NCBI GenBank assembly: GCA_021640185.1
Contig: JAJXDX010000028.1
Location: forward strand, 3,985-12,140
Origin: Oscillospiraceae bacterium
GTDB lineage: Bacteria; Bacillota; Clostridia; Oscillospirales; Acutalibacteraceae
Length of the DNA: 8,156 bases
Reading direction: 5' to 3'
The notes under the pieces are model-generated. The model was not told the DNA's origin and ran no database searches. It worked only from the letters and a program-made list of their open reading frames with translations. The translations under genes and the position numbers were made by a program. Within the stretch, counting starts at the first letter, position 1. Each line of letters begins with the position of its first letter. Positions 1 to 6,658 of this stretch are shown piece by piece.

Positions 1-2
1 CT

Positions 3-236
3 TGCTATTGCCATTTCCGTTCCGCTCTGCTGCAAGCCATGTACATCTGCCGACGGGAGAGCGAGGACTGCACGGCGATCCTGCGGGAGGAGACCGATCT
101 GGCACTGCGGCTGGCCCGGGTGGTGTCCCGTGATGCCACGATCGGGTACGAATCCTCTAACCACTATTTTTACACAAGATATATGCTGTTTGAGAAATGC
201 ATGAACTGCCGCCATCTGGAAGAGGGCGGCGAATGA
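3..236 (+). CDS. C-terminal end of an unidentified upstream protein (partial)
   Basis: An open frame enters from the left edge and stops with TGA at 234-236, giving about 77 residues. The ATG at 39 is probably internal, because the frame is open to the window edge and no convincing Shine-Dalgarno precedes it. The tail is rich in charged and aromatic residues and contains the segment ATIGYESSNHYFYT followed by FEKCMNCRHLEEG. It has no signal peptide, membrane segment or Asp box in the visible part. I do not recognise the family. The next gene begins 19 bases downstream on the same strand, so it is probably co-transcribed with the sialidase-fold gene, which makes a role in glycan use plausible but unproven. 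Its composition matches the neighbouring genes, so I take it as real rather than a shadow frame. Confidence 0.65.
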   Translation, partial: CYCHFRSALLQAMYICRRESEDCTAILREETDLALRLARVVSRDATIGYESSNHYFYTRYMLFEKCMNCRHLEEGGE

Positions 237-241
237 AGGAC

Positions 242-246
242 GGAGG
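242..246 (+). promoter_or_regulatory. Ribosome binding site of the cytoplasmic sialidase-fold gene
   Basis: GGAGG lies nine bases before the ATG at 256. It supports that start and shows the gene is translated from its own site just after the preceding stop codon. Confidence 0.75.
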
Positions 247-255
247 GCATCGGTA

Positions 256-1374
256 ATGGACGGACAGATCGGCTGCCGTGTGCATACGGTATTCGACGGA
301 TATGCGGGATGGCGCTATCAAGGGCGGACCTATCGGCTGGCCTGCGGGGCCGTAACGGTGCAGGCGCCGAACGGCGATCTGCTGTGCGGCTGGATGACCG
401 GCAGCGACACCGAGCCGGCGGACGACCACATCTATGTCTATGCCCGCTCCGCGGACGCGGGAAAGACCTGGAGCGAGCCGCAGGTGCTGGTGGATGCGGG
501 CGACGGCAATGCCGCGGCCTGCCTGTACGTCGTCGGCGGGCGGCTGTTTGCTCTGTGCGCCCGGTGGAACGGCCGCTACACCGTGTGGAAATGGACCAGA
601 CGGGAGTCCCGCGATAACGGGCACACTTGGACGGATGAGCTGCCGATCACCCTGCTCGAGGGCGACGGCCTGTCGTCCTCCTTCGGCGATCTGATCCGCA
701 CGTCTTCCGGAGAATTGCTGGGCAGCGGCACGTTTTTCCGGCGGCGGGCCGTGCCGCTGACCGCCGGGGTGGAGCGTCTGATCTACGCCAAAAGCGAGGA
801 GGAGGCCGCGGCCATGGCACCGATCCGCCCCGGAGAAACGCCGCCTACGGATCTGGATGAGTATTCGTACGGGGCGTTCTGCTTCGGCGCGGCGGAGGAT
901 CTTAGTCGGTTCACCCCATACGGCCGTGTGGCGGATCGACCGCTCGGCCTGCTGGAGGAGACGCTCATCGAGCTTCGGGACGGGCGGTTATCGATGCTCA
1001 TGCGCGCCGAGTGGGGCGGCTTTTTGTGGCGCAGCGACAGCCGGGACGGCGGCAGGAGCTGGTGCGCCGCTTATCCGACGGATATCCCGAACCCCAGCAG
1101 CCTCGCGCGGCTCATCCGGCTGCCGGACGGACGTATCGCTCTGTTCCATAACCCGACCGGCGGCGTGCCGGGGCAGCGCGGCAGCCGGGATCGCTTGGCC
1201 GTATGGCTCAGCGAGGATGAGATGCAGAGTTGGAGCGTGCGGAAAGATCTGATCGTCGGCGGGTATCTGTCATACCCCAGCCCGTTGATCCTGCACGATG
1301 GGACATTGGCGTTTTCTTTTGATCGCGATCGGCGAAAAGCTGAGTATGTGGAGGTGGATAGACAAAGCGATTAG
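256..1374 (+). CDS. Sialidase-fold (BNR/Asp-box) protein, cytoplasmic, predicted neuraminidase-like
   Basis: A 372-residue protein with no signal peptide, so it should act in the cytoplasm. Three clear Asp boxes (S-x-D-x-G-x-[TS]-W) lie at residues 65-72, 118-125 and 262-269, with a degenerate one at 319-326; they mark blades of a six-bladed sialidase propeller. YRLA at 26-29 resembles the FRIP-type motif with its Arg, D56/D57 fall where the acid/base Asp is often found, and R250 in MLMR fits a second binding Arg. SYPSPLI at 339-345 and DRDRR at 356-360 match the usual end of BNR_2/COG4692-type proteins. These residue assignments are by eye. The family includes true exo-sialidases but also other glycosidases and non-catalytic members, so substrate is open. 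Start chosen from GGAGG at 242-246. The last four codons and the stop lie inside the inverted-repeat element at 1361-1627, so the extreme C-terminus is probably not ancestral. Confidence 0.88.
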   Translation: MDGQIGCRVHTVFDGYAGWRYQGRTYRLACGAVTVQAPNGDLLCGWMTGSDTEPADDHIYVYARSADAGKTWSEPQVLVDAGDGNAAACLYVVGGRLFALCARWNGRYTVWKWTRRESRDNGHTWTDELPITLLEGDGLSSSFGDLIRTSSGELLGSGTFFRRRAVPLTAGVERLIYAKSEEEAAAMAPIRPGETPPTDLDEYSYGAFCFGAAEDLSRFTPYGRVADRPLGLLEETLIELRDGRLSMLMRAEWGGFLWRSDSRDGGRSWCAAYPTDIPNPSSLARLIRLPDGRIALFHNPTGGVPGQRGSRDRLAVWLSEDEMQSWSVRKDLIVGGYLSYPSPLILHDGTLAFSFDRDRRKAEYVEVDRQSD

Positions 1375-1385
1375 GTACAACGGTT
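1361..1385 (+). repeat. Left terminal inverted repeat
   Basis: Pairs with 1602-1627: 23 of 25 positions are Watson-Crick complementary with one single-base bulge (C1614). The two remaining positions, T1372 opposite G1616 and G1382 opposite T1605, are G·U wobbles in a plus-strand transcript. The sialidase-fold gene's stop codon (TAG, 1372-1374) lies within it. Confidence 0.85.
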
Positions 1386-1386
1386 T

Positions 1387-1488
1387 TTCGGCTAAACAGC
1401 GCCTTTATCGGCTTTGTTGCCCTCCGCTCAGCATACGCCGGTATCCTTCGGTCGGGCGCCGCGCCGCGAAAAGGCGCTGTTTGCCGAA
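1387..1488. repeat. Long internal hairpin of the element (arm A)
   Basis: Bases 1387-1392 (TTCGGC) pair with 1483-1488, and 1394-1406 (AAACAGCGCCTTT) pair perfectly with 1470-1482, making a 19-bp stem with a single bulged T1393. The enclosed 63 bases are GC-rich and hold a smaller inverted repeat (ATAC at 1433-1436 with GTAT at 1441-1444). The arm begins one base after the left terminal repeat, so it would stack on the closing stem. Confidence 0.8.
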
Positions 1489-1490
1489 GA

Positions 1491-1598
1491 TCTTCGACCT
1501 GAAACGAGAAAATTTTTTCGTTTTGGAAGTCGAAGAACGCAGCCATACTGTCGTATGGCGAGTGATGAGACAAACGAAACAGGGAAATGTTCCGTTTC
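1491..1598. repeat. Three consecutive shorter hairpins of the element (arms B, C, D)
   Basis: Arm B: TCTTCGAC at 1491-1498 pairs with 1529-1536, and an upper stem pairs 1502-1510 with 1515-1523, including one G·U wobble (1508/1517). Arm C: GCCATAC at 1542-1548 pairs with GTATGGC at 1553-1559 across a four-base loop. Arm D: GAAAC at 1576-1580 pairs with GTTTC at 1594-1598, continued by GGAA 1583-1586 with TTCC 1590-1593 after a two-base bulge. With arm A and the terminal repeats they form a closed four-armed fold. Confidence 0.75.
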
Positions 1599-1601
1599 AG
1601 G

Positions 1602-1627
1602 AACTGTTGTACCCTGATCGCTTTGTC
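1602..1627 (-). repeat. Right terminal inverted repeat
   Basis: Reverse-complement partner of 1361-1385. It ends with CTTTGTC followed by TA at 1628-1629. Confidence 0.85.
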
Positions 1628-1667
1628 TATACCAAAGCGCAGTAGGCAGAACAGCACGAGCTATCAT

Positions 1668-1674
1668 AAGGAGG
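1668..1674 (+). promoter_or_regulatory. Ribosome binding site that selects the third ATG of the repeat protein
   Basis: AAGGAGG is a strong Shine-Dalgarno. Three consecutive ATGs follow at 1676, 1679 and 1682. Only the last leaves normal spacing (7 bases; the others leave 1 and 4), so translation most likely starts at 1682. Confidence 0.8.
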
Positions 1675-1681
1675 AATGATG

Positions 1682-4600
1682 ATGAAAACGGGTAGAAAAT
1701 GGTTGGCGCTGGCATCGGCGATCGTTATGCTGGCGGTATGTGTGATGAGCGATCTTATCCTGCCCGCTTCTGCGGCAGCTGCGGTAAATCCCAGCTTCTT
1801 TTATCGTTTTACGGCGGAGAACTACTCGGCTTTGCGGGCGTTCGGCAGCAACACGCAGGTGACTTGGGACGAAACGGTGGGGGCGGTCAAGGTGTCCCCG
1901 GCCGCCGTGGGCAGCACCGGAGCGAACCAGATCGAACTGATACGCTCCGAATGGAGCCAAATGGTCAGCTATCCCGTCTTTGCCATGCGCATCAAAAAGG
2001 TGCATAAAGATCGCGCGCTGGCCGGCTATTACGTGAATATGAACGTGTCCGGCGGAGAGTCGTACAACTCCGATTACAGCATCCGCTTCACCGATGAAAC
2101 GAAGGCGGCTGCGGCGGACGACAGCGGCGAATGGCACACGGTGATGCTTGACCATGACACCATGGCGTATGCGTGGCCGAATGCGTATTATCGGCAAAAC
2201 GGCTGGGCACAGCCCCGGCCGAACTGGATGGCCGTCCATTGGGATCTGATGGATCCCGCTATCGCGGCCGAGGAAGACGACATCATCTATATCGCTTGGG
2301 CGGGAACGTTCCCGAGCGAGGCGGACGTGGCTGCCTATTTGGCGGAGAACCCCGATCCTGAGGAAAAAACGCCGACGGCCCCGGTCACCGGTTCCCTGTT
2401 CTTCGACCTCTCTACGGAGGCGGCCTATAACGATATCGTGGACGGTACGGCGGGCGATACCGGCGATGCGACGGCCCTGTCCTTCACCGGGGCCTCCTAT
2501 GTGTATGACAGTGCGGAGCAGGCGCTTCGGGTGACCGTGACGGATGCCCGGTTCGAGGATGGCCGGTCGATCGAATGGCCGCGCCTGCAATTCGTCAACG
2601 ACAGCAGCACCGTCGGGATGAAGGATACCGGCGTGTTCGCCATGAAGGTGAAGATCCCCAAGGCCATGGCCGTGGGATGGACACTGCTGCGCAGCGATAC
2701 CTCTCAGGCGAACGACGGCAGTATCGCCAAACAGCTCAACGGCCATATGAGGGATTGGCAGCTCGTCATTATCGATGTCGGCAAGGCTGCGCTCGGTGCG
2801 GCACATCAGGAGGAATATGATACCGGCGTTTGGCGGGAGATCGGTTACTGGATGCATCCGGCGTATCTGAACGTCGGGGATACCTTCCACATCGCTTGGA
2901 TGGGCGCGTTCGAGAGCGCCGAGGCGGCACAGCAGCACTATGAGGATACGACGGATACCTCGGGCATCCCGACGGAGCCGGTCATGGACGAGGATGCGCC
3001 GCCCTTCTTCTGGAGCTTCGAGAAAGAGAACGACGTCAGGTGGCTGCAGCAAAACGGCCTGCTGGAAAGCAGCGGCGATCCGGAGAAGAGCCGTGTCGGA
3101 TATGACAGTGCCTTGCAGGCGCTGAAGCTGTCGGCTGCGGCAGCGGGCGGGTTGGACGACTTCGCCCTGCGGGTCTCGCCGAAGGAGCGCGGCAAGGTCT
3201 CTATCGATGAGTATCCCGTGCTGGCGATGCGTGTGAAGCTGAGCAATAAAAACGCCAAGTTGGCCCGGCTGCTGTGGAGCTCGACCACCACGGAGGTGGA
3301 GAGCTCCTGGATCGGCGACTATGTGGAGATGCAGAAAAATGCCGGTGTGAGCATCGGCGCCGAATATCGGCCTACCGACGAGTGGCAGCTCGTGGTCATC
3401 GACGGGCGCAACCTGTATTCCGGTGCATGGCCGAACCGGAACTATACCTACAACTGGAAAGAGGGCGTGCTGCTCAACCTGCTCGACTGGAGCGAGGAAG
3501 GCTCGCTCGGCGATGAGGTGTGGATACAGTGGATCGGTGCGTTCTCCACGCCGCAGGCCGTTTATTCCTTTGCCGGTGAGGAAATGCCGGACCCCGATGA
3601 TAAAGAACCGCCTTCGGGCTTTTTCTTCGATTTCGGCAGTCAAGCGGTGATCGATGCGCAGAAGAGCTGGCTGATCCCGGCCGACGCCGACACCGCCGTG
3701 GTATACGATCCCGAAAAGGACGCCATGAAGGTGACGTTGTCTGCCGGTTCTGCCGAAAACGGCGGTTCTCCGCTGCAGATCCGCCTGACGGGCAAGCAGG
3801 CATCGGCCACAGACTATCCCATCTTCGCCATGCGCATCAAGCTGTCTGACGAGCGCATCAAATGCGGCAGCTTCCTGTGGAGAACGAGCCGCTGGGATGA
3901 GCTGCGCGCCGAGGGGCTGGCCGTCACCTATTTCACCGGCTTCGGCAATTTGTCCCCCATGACCTACAGCAAGACCGAAAACTGGCAGATCGTGTATTTC
4001 GACACCTCGCTGTTCGGCGCGGAGGAGTACAGCGGAGACCTTTTGGATGTGCTGCTGAGCCTGGCCTCTGCCGACCGGGAGGGCGTCGATGCCGACAGTG
4101 CGGTGTGGCTGGAGTGGGCCGGTCTGTTCGCCTCCGTCGAACAGCTTTATGCCTATGCCGGGATCTCTGACGATGAGGGAGAGAAGCCGGTCCCGTTCTT
4201 CTGGGATCTGACCACCGAGGCGGCGATCGAACGTCATGTAGAGGCTGCCGGGGACACCGGCATCGCTTACGATCCGGCGCTGAAGGCGCTTGAGGTATCC
4301 CCGAAGGACACGAACAGCGACGGCGCGTTCCTGAACACGCCGGGCAAGATCGTTTTGGGGCTGCGTTCGCCGGTCGCCGCCAAGATCTCCACGGACGACT
4401 ATCGGTATCTGGCGATCCGCGTGAAGCTCCAAAGAAGCACGCAAAAGGGCGGCATGGCTACTTTCCGCACCACCGATACCATTCAGGCGGCCATCAGCGG
4501 TCTGGGCGATGCGGATTTCAGCCTTGACGTGCTGGATTATGCGGAGACGACCGGTTGGCAGACCGTCATCATCGACTGTAAGTCCGATCCGACGGCGGAG

Positions 4601-4924
4601 TTCTTCTTCACCGGCGATTGGAAAGCGGCATCCTTCACCCTGATGGATCGCCTGACGGTACGCAAGTCCGATCGCGTGTGGGTGCGATGGGCAGGCGCTT
4701 TCTCCTCCGCAGAGGAGATCGGGCGCTATGTGGCGGCCACCAAAGCGCAGGAGATCGGCGATACGGCGGACGACGGGCCGGACGGCGACGAAAAGCCCGA
4801 CATCTCCGATGATGTCAAGACGGGCGAGGATCGGACCGCTGCAGCGGTCGCGTGCTCGCTGGTCACGGTGTGTGCGGTGACCGCTTATGCGGTCGCCCGC
4901 AAAAAGAGATCGAAGGCAAAATGA
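1682..4924 (+). CDS. Large exported surface protein of five tandem ~200-residue beta-sandwich-like repeats with C-terminal membrane anchor
   Basis: 1080 residues from the start favoured by AAGGAGG. Residues 1-32 form a signal peptide (basic MKTGRKW, hydrophobic core, cleavage near PASA). Five diverged repeats begin near residues 36, 238, 441, 646 and 838. Each opens with an aromatic strand ([FL]F[FY]x[FL]), then a segment like YDSALQALKLS, a strand like YPVFAMRIK, a W-x-x-V-x-x-D strand, and closes with W-x-G-x-F followed by an S/T-x-x-x-x-x-Y-like helix. A linker at about 1030-1051 precedes a transmembrane helix at 1052-1072 and the basic tail RKKRSKAK. No LPXTG motif and no catalytic motif is visible. 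The repeat pattern resembles carbohydrate-binding-module-like beta-sandwiches seen in clostridial surface proteins (from memory, not searched). Flanked by Asp-box and ABC binding-protein genes, it probably displays or captures glycans at the cell surface, which is inference. Confidence 0.85.
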   Translation: MKTGRKWLALASAIVMLAVCVMSDLILPASAAAAVNPSFFYRFTAENYSALRAFGSNTQVTWDETVGAVKVSPAAVGSTGANQIELIRSEWSQMVSYPVFAMRIKKVHKDRALAGYYVNMNVSGGESYNSDYSIRFTDETKAAAADDSGEWHTVMLDHDTMAYAWPNAYYRQNGWAQPRPNWMAVHWDLMDPAIAAEEDDIIYIAWAGTFPSEADVAAYLAENPDPEEKTPTAPVTGSLFFDLSTEAAYNDIVDGTAGDTGDATALSFTGASYVYDSAEQALRVTVTDARFEDGRSIEWPRLQFVNDSSTVGMKDTGVFAMKVKIPKAMAVGWTLLRSDTSQANDGSIAKQLNGHMRDWQLVIIDVGKAALGAAHQEEYDTGVWREIGYWMHPAYLNVGDTFHIAWMGAFESAEAAQQHYEDTTDTSGIPTEPVMDEDAPPFFWSFEKENDVRWLQQNGLLESSGDPEKSRVGYDSALQALKLSAAAAGGLDDFALRVSPKERGKVSIDEYPVLAMRVKLSNKNAKLARLLWSSTTTEVESSWIGDYVEMQKNAGVSIGAEYRPTDEWQLVVIDGRNLYSGAWPNRNYTYNWKEGVLLNLLDWSEEGSLGDEVWIQWIGAFSTPQAVYSFAGEEMPDPDDKEPPSGFFFDFGSQAVIDAQKSWLIPADADTAVVYDPEKDAMKVTLSAGSAENGGSPLQIRLTGKQASATDYPIFAMRIKLSDERIKCGSFLWRTSRWDELRAEGLAVTYFTGFGNLSPMTYSKTENWQIVYFDTSLFGAEEYSGDLLDVLLSLASADREGVDADSAVWLEWAGLFASVEQLYAYAGISDDEGEKPVPFFWDLTTEAAIERHVEAAGDTGIAYDPALKALEVSPKDTNSDGAFLNTPGKIVLGLRSPVAAKISTDDYRYLAIRVKLQRSTQKGGMATFRTTDTIQAAISGLGDADFSLDVLDYAETTGWQTVIIDCKSDPTAEFFFTGDWKAASFTLMDRLTVRKSDRVWVRWAGAFSSAEEIGRYVAATKAQEIGDTADDGPDGDEKPDISDDVKTGEDRTAAAVACSLVTVCAVTAYAVARKKRSKAK

Positions 4925-4931
4925 AGATGAG

Positions 4932-4942
4932 AAAGGAAGAGG
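4932..4942 (+). promoter_or_regulatory. Ribosome binding site of the solute-binding lipoprotein
   Basis: The purine run AAAGGAAGAGG ends four bases before ATG 4947; its AAAGGA half is nine bases away. It selects 4947, which begins a textbook lipoprotein signal, over the in-frame upstream ATG at 4887 that lies inside the preceding gene. Confidence 0.75.
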
Positions 4943-4946
4943 CATT

Positions 4947-6650
4947 ATGGCCAAACGGATGATCGCCCTGCTGCTGGCGGCCGGCTTGCTGCTGACGGCA
5001 GCGGTCGGCTGCGGCTCCGACAAAAAGCCGGGCAGCGATCCGGAGATGAGCAGCACCGTGTCCGGCACGGCGGACAGCACACCTTCCGCCCCGGACACGA
5101 ACAGCAGCCCCTCCGGGGACGTGAGCGAGGATAGCTCCGGCGGCGTCACCTCGCAGACCCGCAGCAGCACAGGCACCACGAAGGCGGGCGGCAGCCAAGG
5201 CGGTTCCGGCCTGGTGTCGGATACGCCGGTATCGTATACGCTGTTCATGACCGAGCACGTCAATCAGCCTATCCTGACGGATGCGCCGAAATGGGCGGAG
5301 ATCGCCAAAAAGACCAATGTGACGCTGAAGGTGGACGTGGGCGTCGGCTCTTCCGCGCAGACGAAGCTCAGTGCGGCTGCTACTTCCGGTAAGATGTACG
5401 ACATCACTTACCTGAGCAACGATCAGCTCAAGACCTATAACGCGGCGCTGTTCATGGAGATCACCGCCGACATCATGAAAAACAAAACGCCGAACTATTA
5501 TCGGCTCATCAAGGATGATGCCGACCTCAAACGGTTCACCGTGGGCGGCAAATACCTTGGCTTCGCGCAGTTCGAAAAAAACAACGCCGGCACCTCTCCG
5601 GTGACCACGGCCATCCGGTACGATATTCTGGATAAGCATAATCTGGCAGTGCCTGAGACGTGGGACGAGTGGTTCGACACCATGAAGCAGCTCAAAAAGC
5701 TGTATCCCGACAGCACGCCGTTTTCCGGCCGCTGGTATAAGTACATCCTGGACTATTGGGAGCAGGCGCTGGGGATGCAGCACAAGATCCACCTTGATCG
5801 GAAGAGCCAGAAGTGGATCTGCGGCGTGATGCAGCCGGAATACCGCACGGTGCTGCAATTCATGAAGAAGTGCTATAACGAGGGGATCCTCGACCGCGGT
5901 TTTTACACCTGCAACGAAAAGACCTTTGCCGACGGTGCCGCGGCCGGGCGCGTGTTCTTCTGGATCGATAACGGGATGAACGCGTATAAACAGACGGATA
6001 CCCTGCGGCAGACCAACCCCGACGCGCTGATCTTCGCCATGCCGCTGATGACGAACTCTTTCGGAAAAAAATGCGGCCTTGCCTATACGCAGTCGGCCAA
6101 CTACAGCCAAATGTACTGCCTGAGCGCATCGGCCAAGGATCCGGATACCCTGCTGCGGTTCATGGATTGGTGCTATTCCGAGGAAGGCCTGCTCGTCAAC
6201 TCGTACGGCCGCAAGGGCATCGATTATCAGGTGGATGCCAAGGGCGTTCCCTATGTGCCGGAGAGCGTGTGGAAAAAGTATGCCGGCGGCGGCTCTCTGC
6301 GGTATGACTGGATGTCGAAGCTGGGGCTGGGGCAGCTCTGCTTTGCCCCCTATTATATCGCGAACGGTCTGGTGTGGGAGAACGAGGCGGACGAGAGCGA
6401 TAAATACGGCAACGAGAAGGAGATCTATGCCCAGGATGTAAAGGACGGCAATTTCGAACCGCTGCTCCTCGTCTCTCCCGATGTGGATCTGAAGACCATC
6501 AGCCGTTCGGACACCATCGAGAAGTTCATCGAGAGCAATGTCGTTGCCTTCATCAAGGATCAGCGGCCGATCAGCGAGTTCGATCAATTTATCAACGACC
6601 TGAAGAAAATGGGCGTGGAAGCGGTCCTCAAGACCTACAACGCGAAATAA
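4947..6650 (+). CDS. ABC transporter solute-binding lipoprotein, LplA/LipO-like (carbohydrate uptake)
   Basis: 567 residues. MAKR followed by a Leu/Ala core and AVGC at 19-22 forms a type II signal peptide, so Cys22 should carry the lipid anchor. Residues 23-95 are a long Ser/Thr/Gly/Pro-rich low-complexity linker. From about 95 the protein is a family-1 extracellular solute-binding protein: a first strand (VSYTLFM), then WAEIAKKTNVTLKVDVG, a segment around 150-158 (MYDITYLSN), the hinge-side region PETWDEWFDTMKQLKKLYP at 236-254, and the tail GVEAVLKTYNAK. This layout matches Gram-positive LplA/LipO-type proteins, whose usual partners are LplB/YtcP-type permeases; none is in this window. The ligand is probably an oligosaccharide, given the sialidase-fold neighbours. 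It starts 22 bases after the repeat-protein gene, in the same operon. The in-frame extension to 4887 is rejected because it would bury the signal peptide. Confidence 0.9.
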   Translation: MAKRMIALLLAAGLLLTAAVGCGSDKKPGSDPEMSSTVSGTADSTPSAPDTNSSPSGDVSEDSSGGVTSQTRSSTGTTKAGGSQGGSGLVSDTPVSYTLFMTEHVNQPILTDAPKWAEIAKKTNVTLKVDVGVGSSAQTKLSAAATSGKMYDITYLSNDQLKTYNAALFMEITADIMKNKTPNYYRLIKDDADLKRFTVGGKYLGFAQFEKNNAGTSPVTTAIRYDILDKHNLAVPETWDEWFDTMKQLKKLYPDSTPFSGRWYKYILDYWEQALGMQHKIHLDRKSQKWICGVMQPEYRTVLQFMKKCYNEGILDRGFYTCNEKTFADGAAAGRVFFWIDNGMNAYKQTDTLRQTNPDALIFAMPLMTNSFGKKCGLAYTQSANYSQMYCLSASAKDPDTLLRFMDWCYSEEGLLVNSYGRKGIDYQVDAKGVPYVPESVWKKYAGGGSLRYDWMSKLGLGQLCFAPYYIANGLVWENEADESDKYGNEKEIYAQDVKDGNFEPLLLVSPDVDLKTISRSDTIEKFIESNVVAFIKDQRPISEFDQFINDLKKMGVEAVLKTYNAK

Positions 6651-6658
6651 CGGGCGCA

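Larger units (their letters stand above)
1361..1627. mobile_element. MITE-like structured element with terminal inverted repeats and flanking TA
   Basis: A 267-bp segment bounded by inverted repeats that both begin GACAAAGCGAT and share GGTACAAC further in. TA sits immediately outside each end (1359-1360 and 1628-1629), as expected of target duplications made by IS630/Tc1-mariner type transposases. The inside contains four hairpins and no convincing gene: open frames run through it in several phases without ribosome sites or recognisable domains. It has more A/T runs than the flanking coding DNA. It carries no transposase, so it would be a non-autonomous element. The inverted similarity continues slightly past the TA, so TA could instead belong to the repeat. 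It starts inside the 3' end of the sialidase-fold gene and ends 54 bases before the start of the next gene. A structured RNA encoded in the operon transcript is the main alternative. Confidence 0.68.

Noticed and set aside
1505..1524. Hairpin with T-runs in arm B as an intrinsic terminator
   Set aside because: The stem is A/T-rich with the T-run inside it, and only four Ts follow the upper stem before G/A, so it does not meet the usual GC-stem plus T-tract pattern.
1607..1633. Possible outward promoter in the right terminal repeat (TTGTAC, then TATACC)
   Set aside because: The spacing is 15 bases and both hexamers match the consensus poorly, so the signal is no better than chance.
1298..1645. 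Open frames running through the inverted-repeat element on both strands
   Set aside because: The element is open in several phases at once, which reflects few stop triplets rather than a gene. No Shine-Dalgarno, domain or transposase motif is seen, and the structure explains the sequence better.
4887..4946. In-frame upstream start for the solute-binding gene
   Set aside because: It lies within the 3' end of the preceding gene, lacks a ribosome site and would place 20 charged residues before a clear lipoprotein signal peptide.
1664..5263. A 1199-residue open frame on the minus strand
   Set aside because: It is antisense to two well-supported genes and passes from one into the other. It has no ribosome site or domain, and its Arg/His/Ile/Gly-rich composition is that of a reverse-complemented GC-rich coding region.
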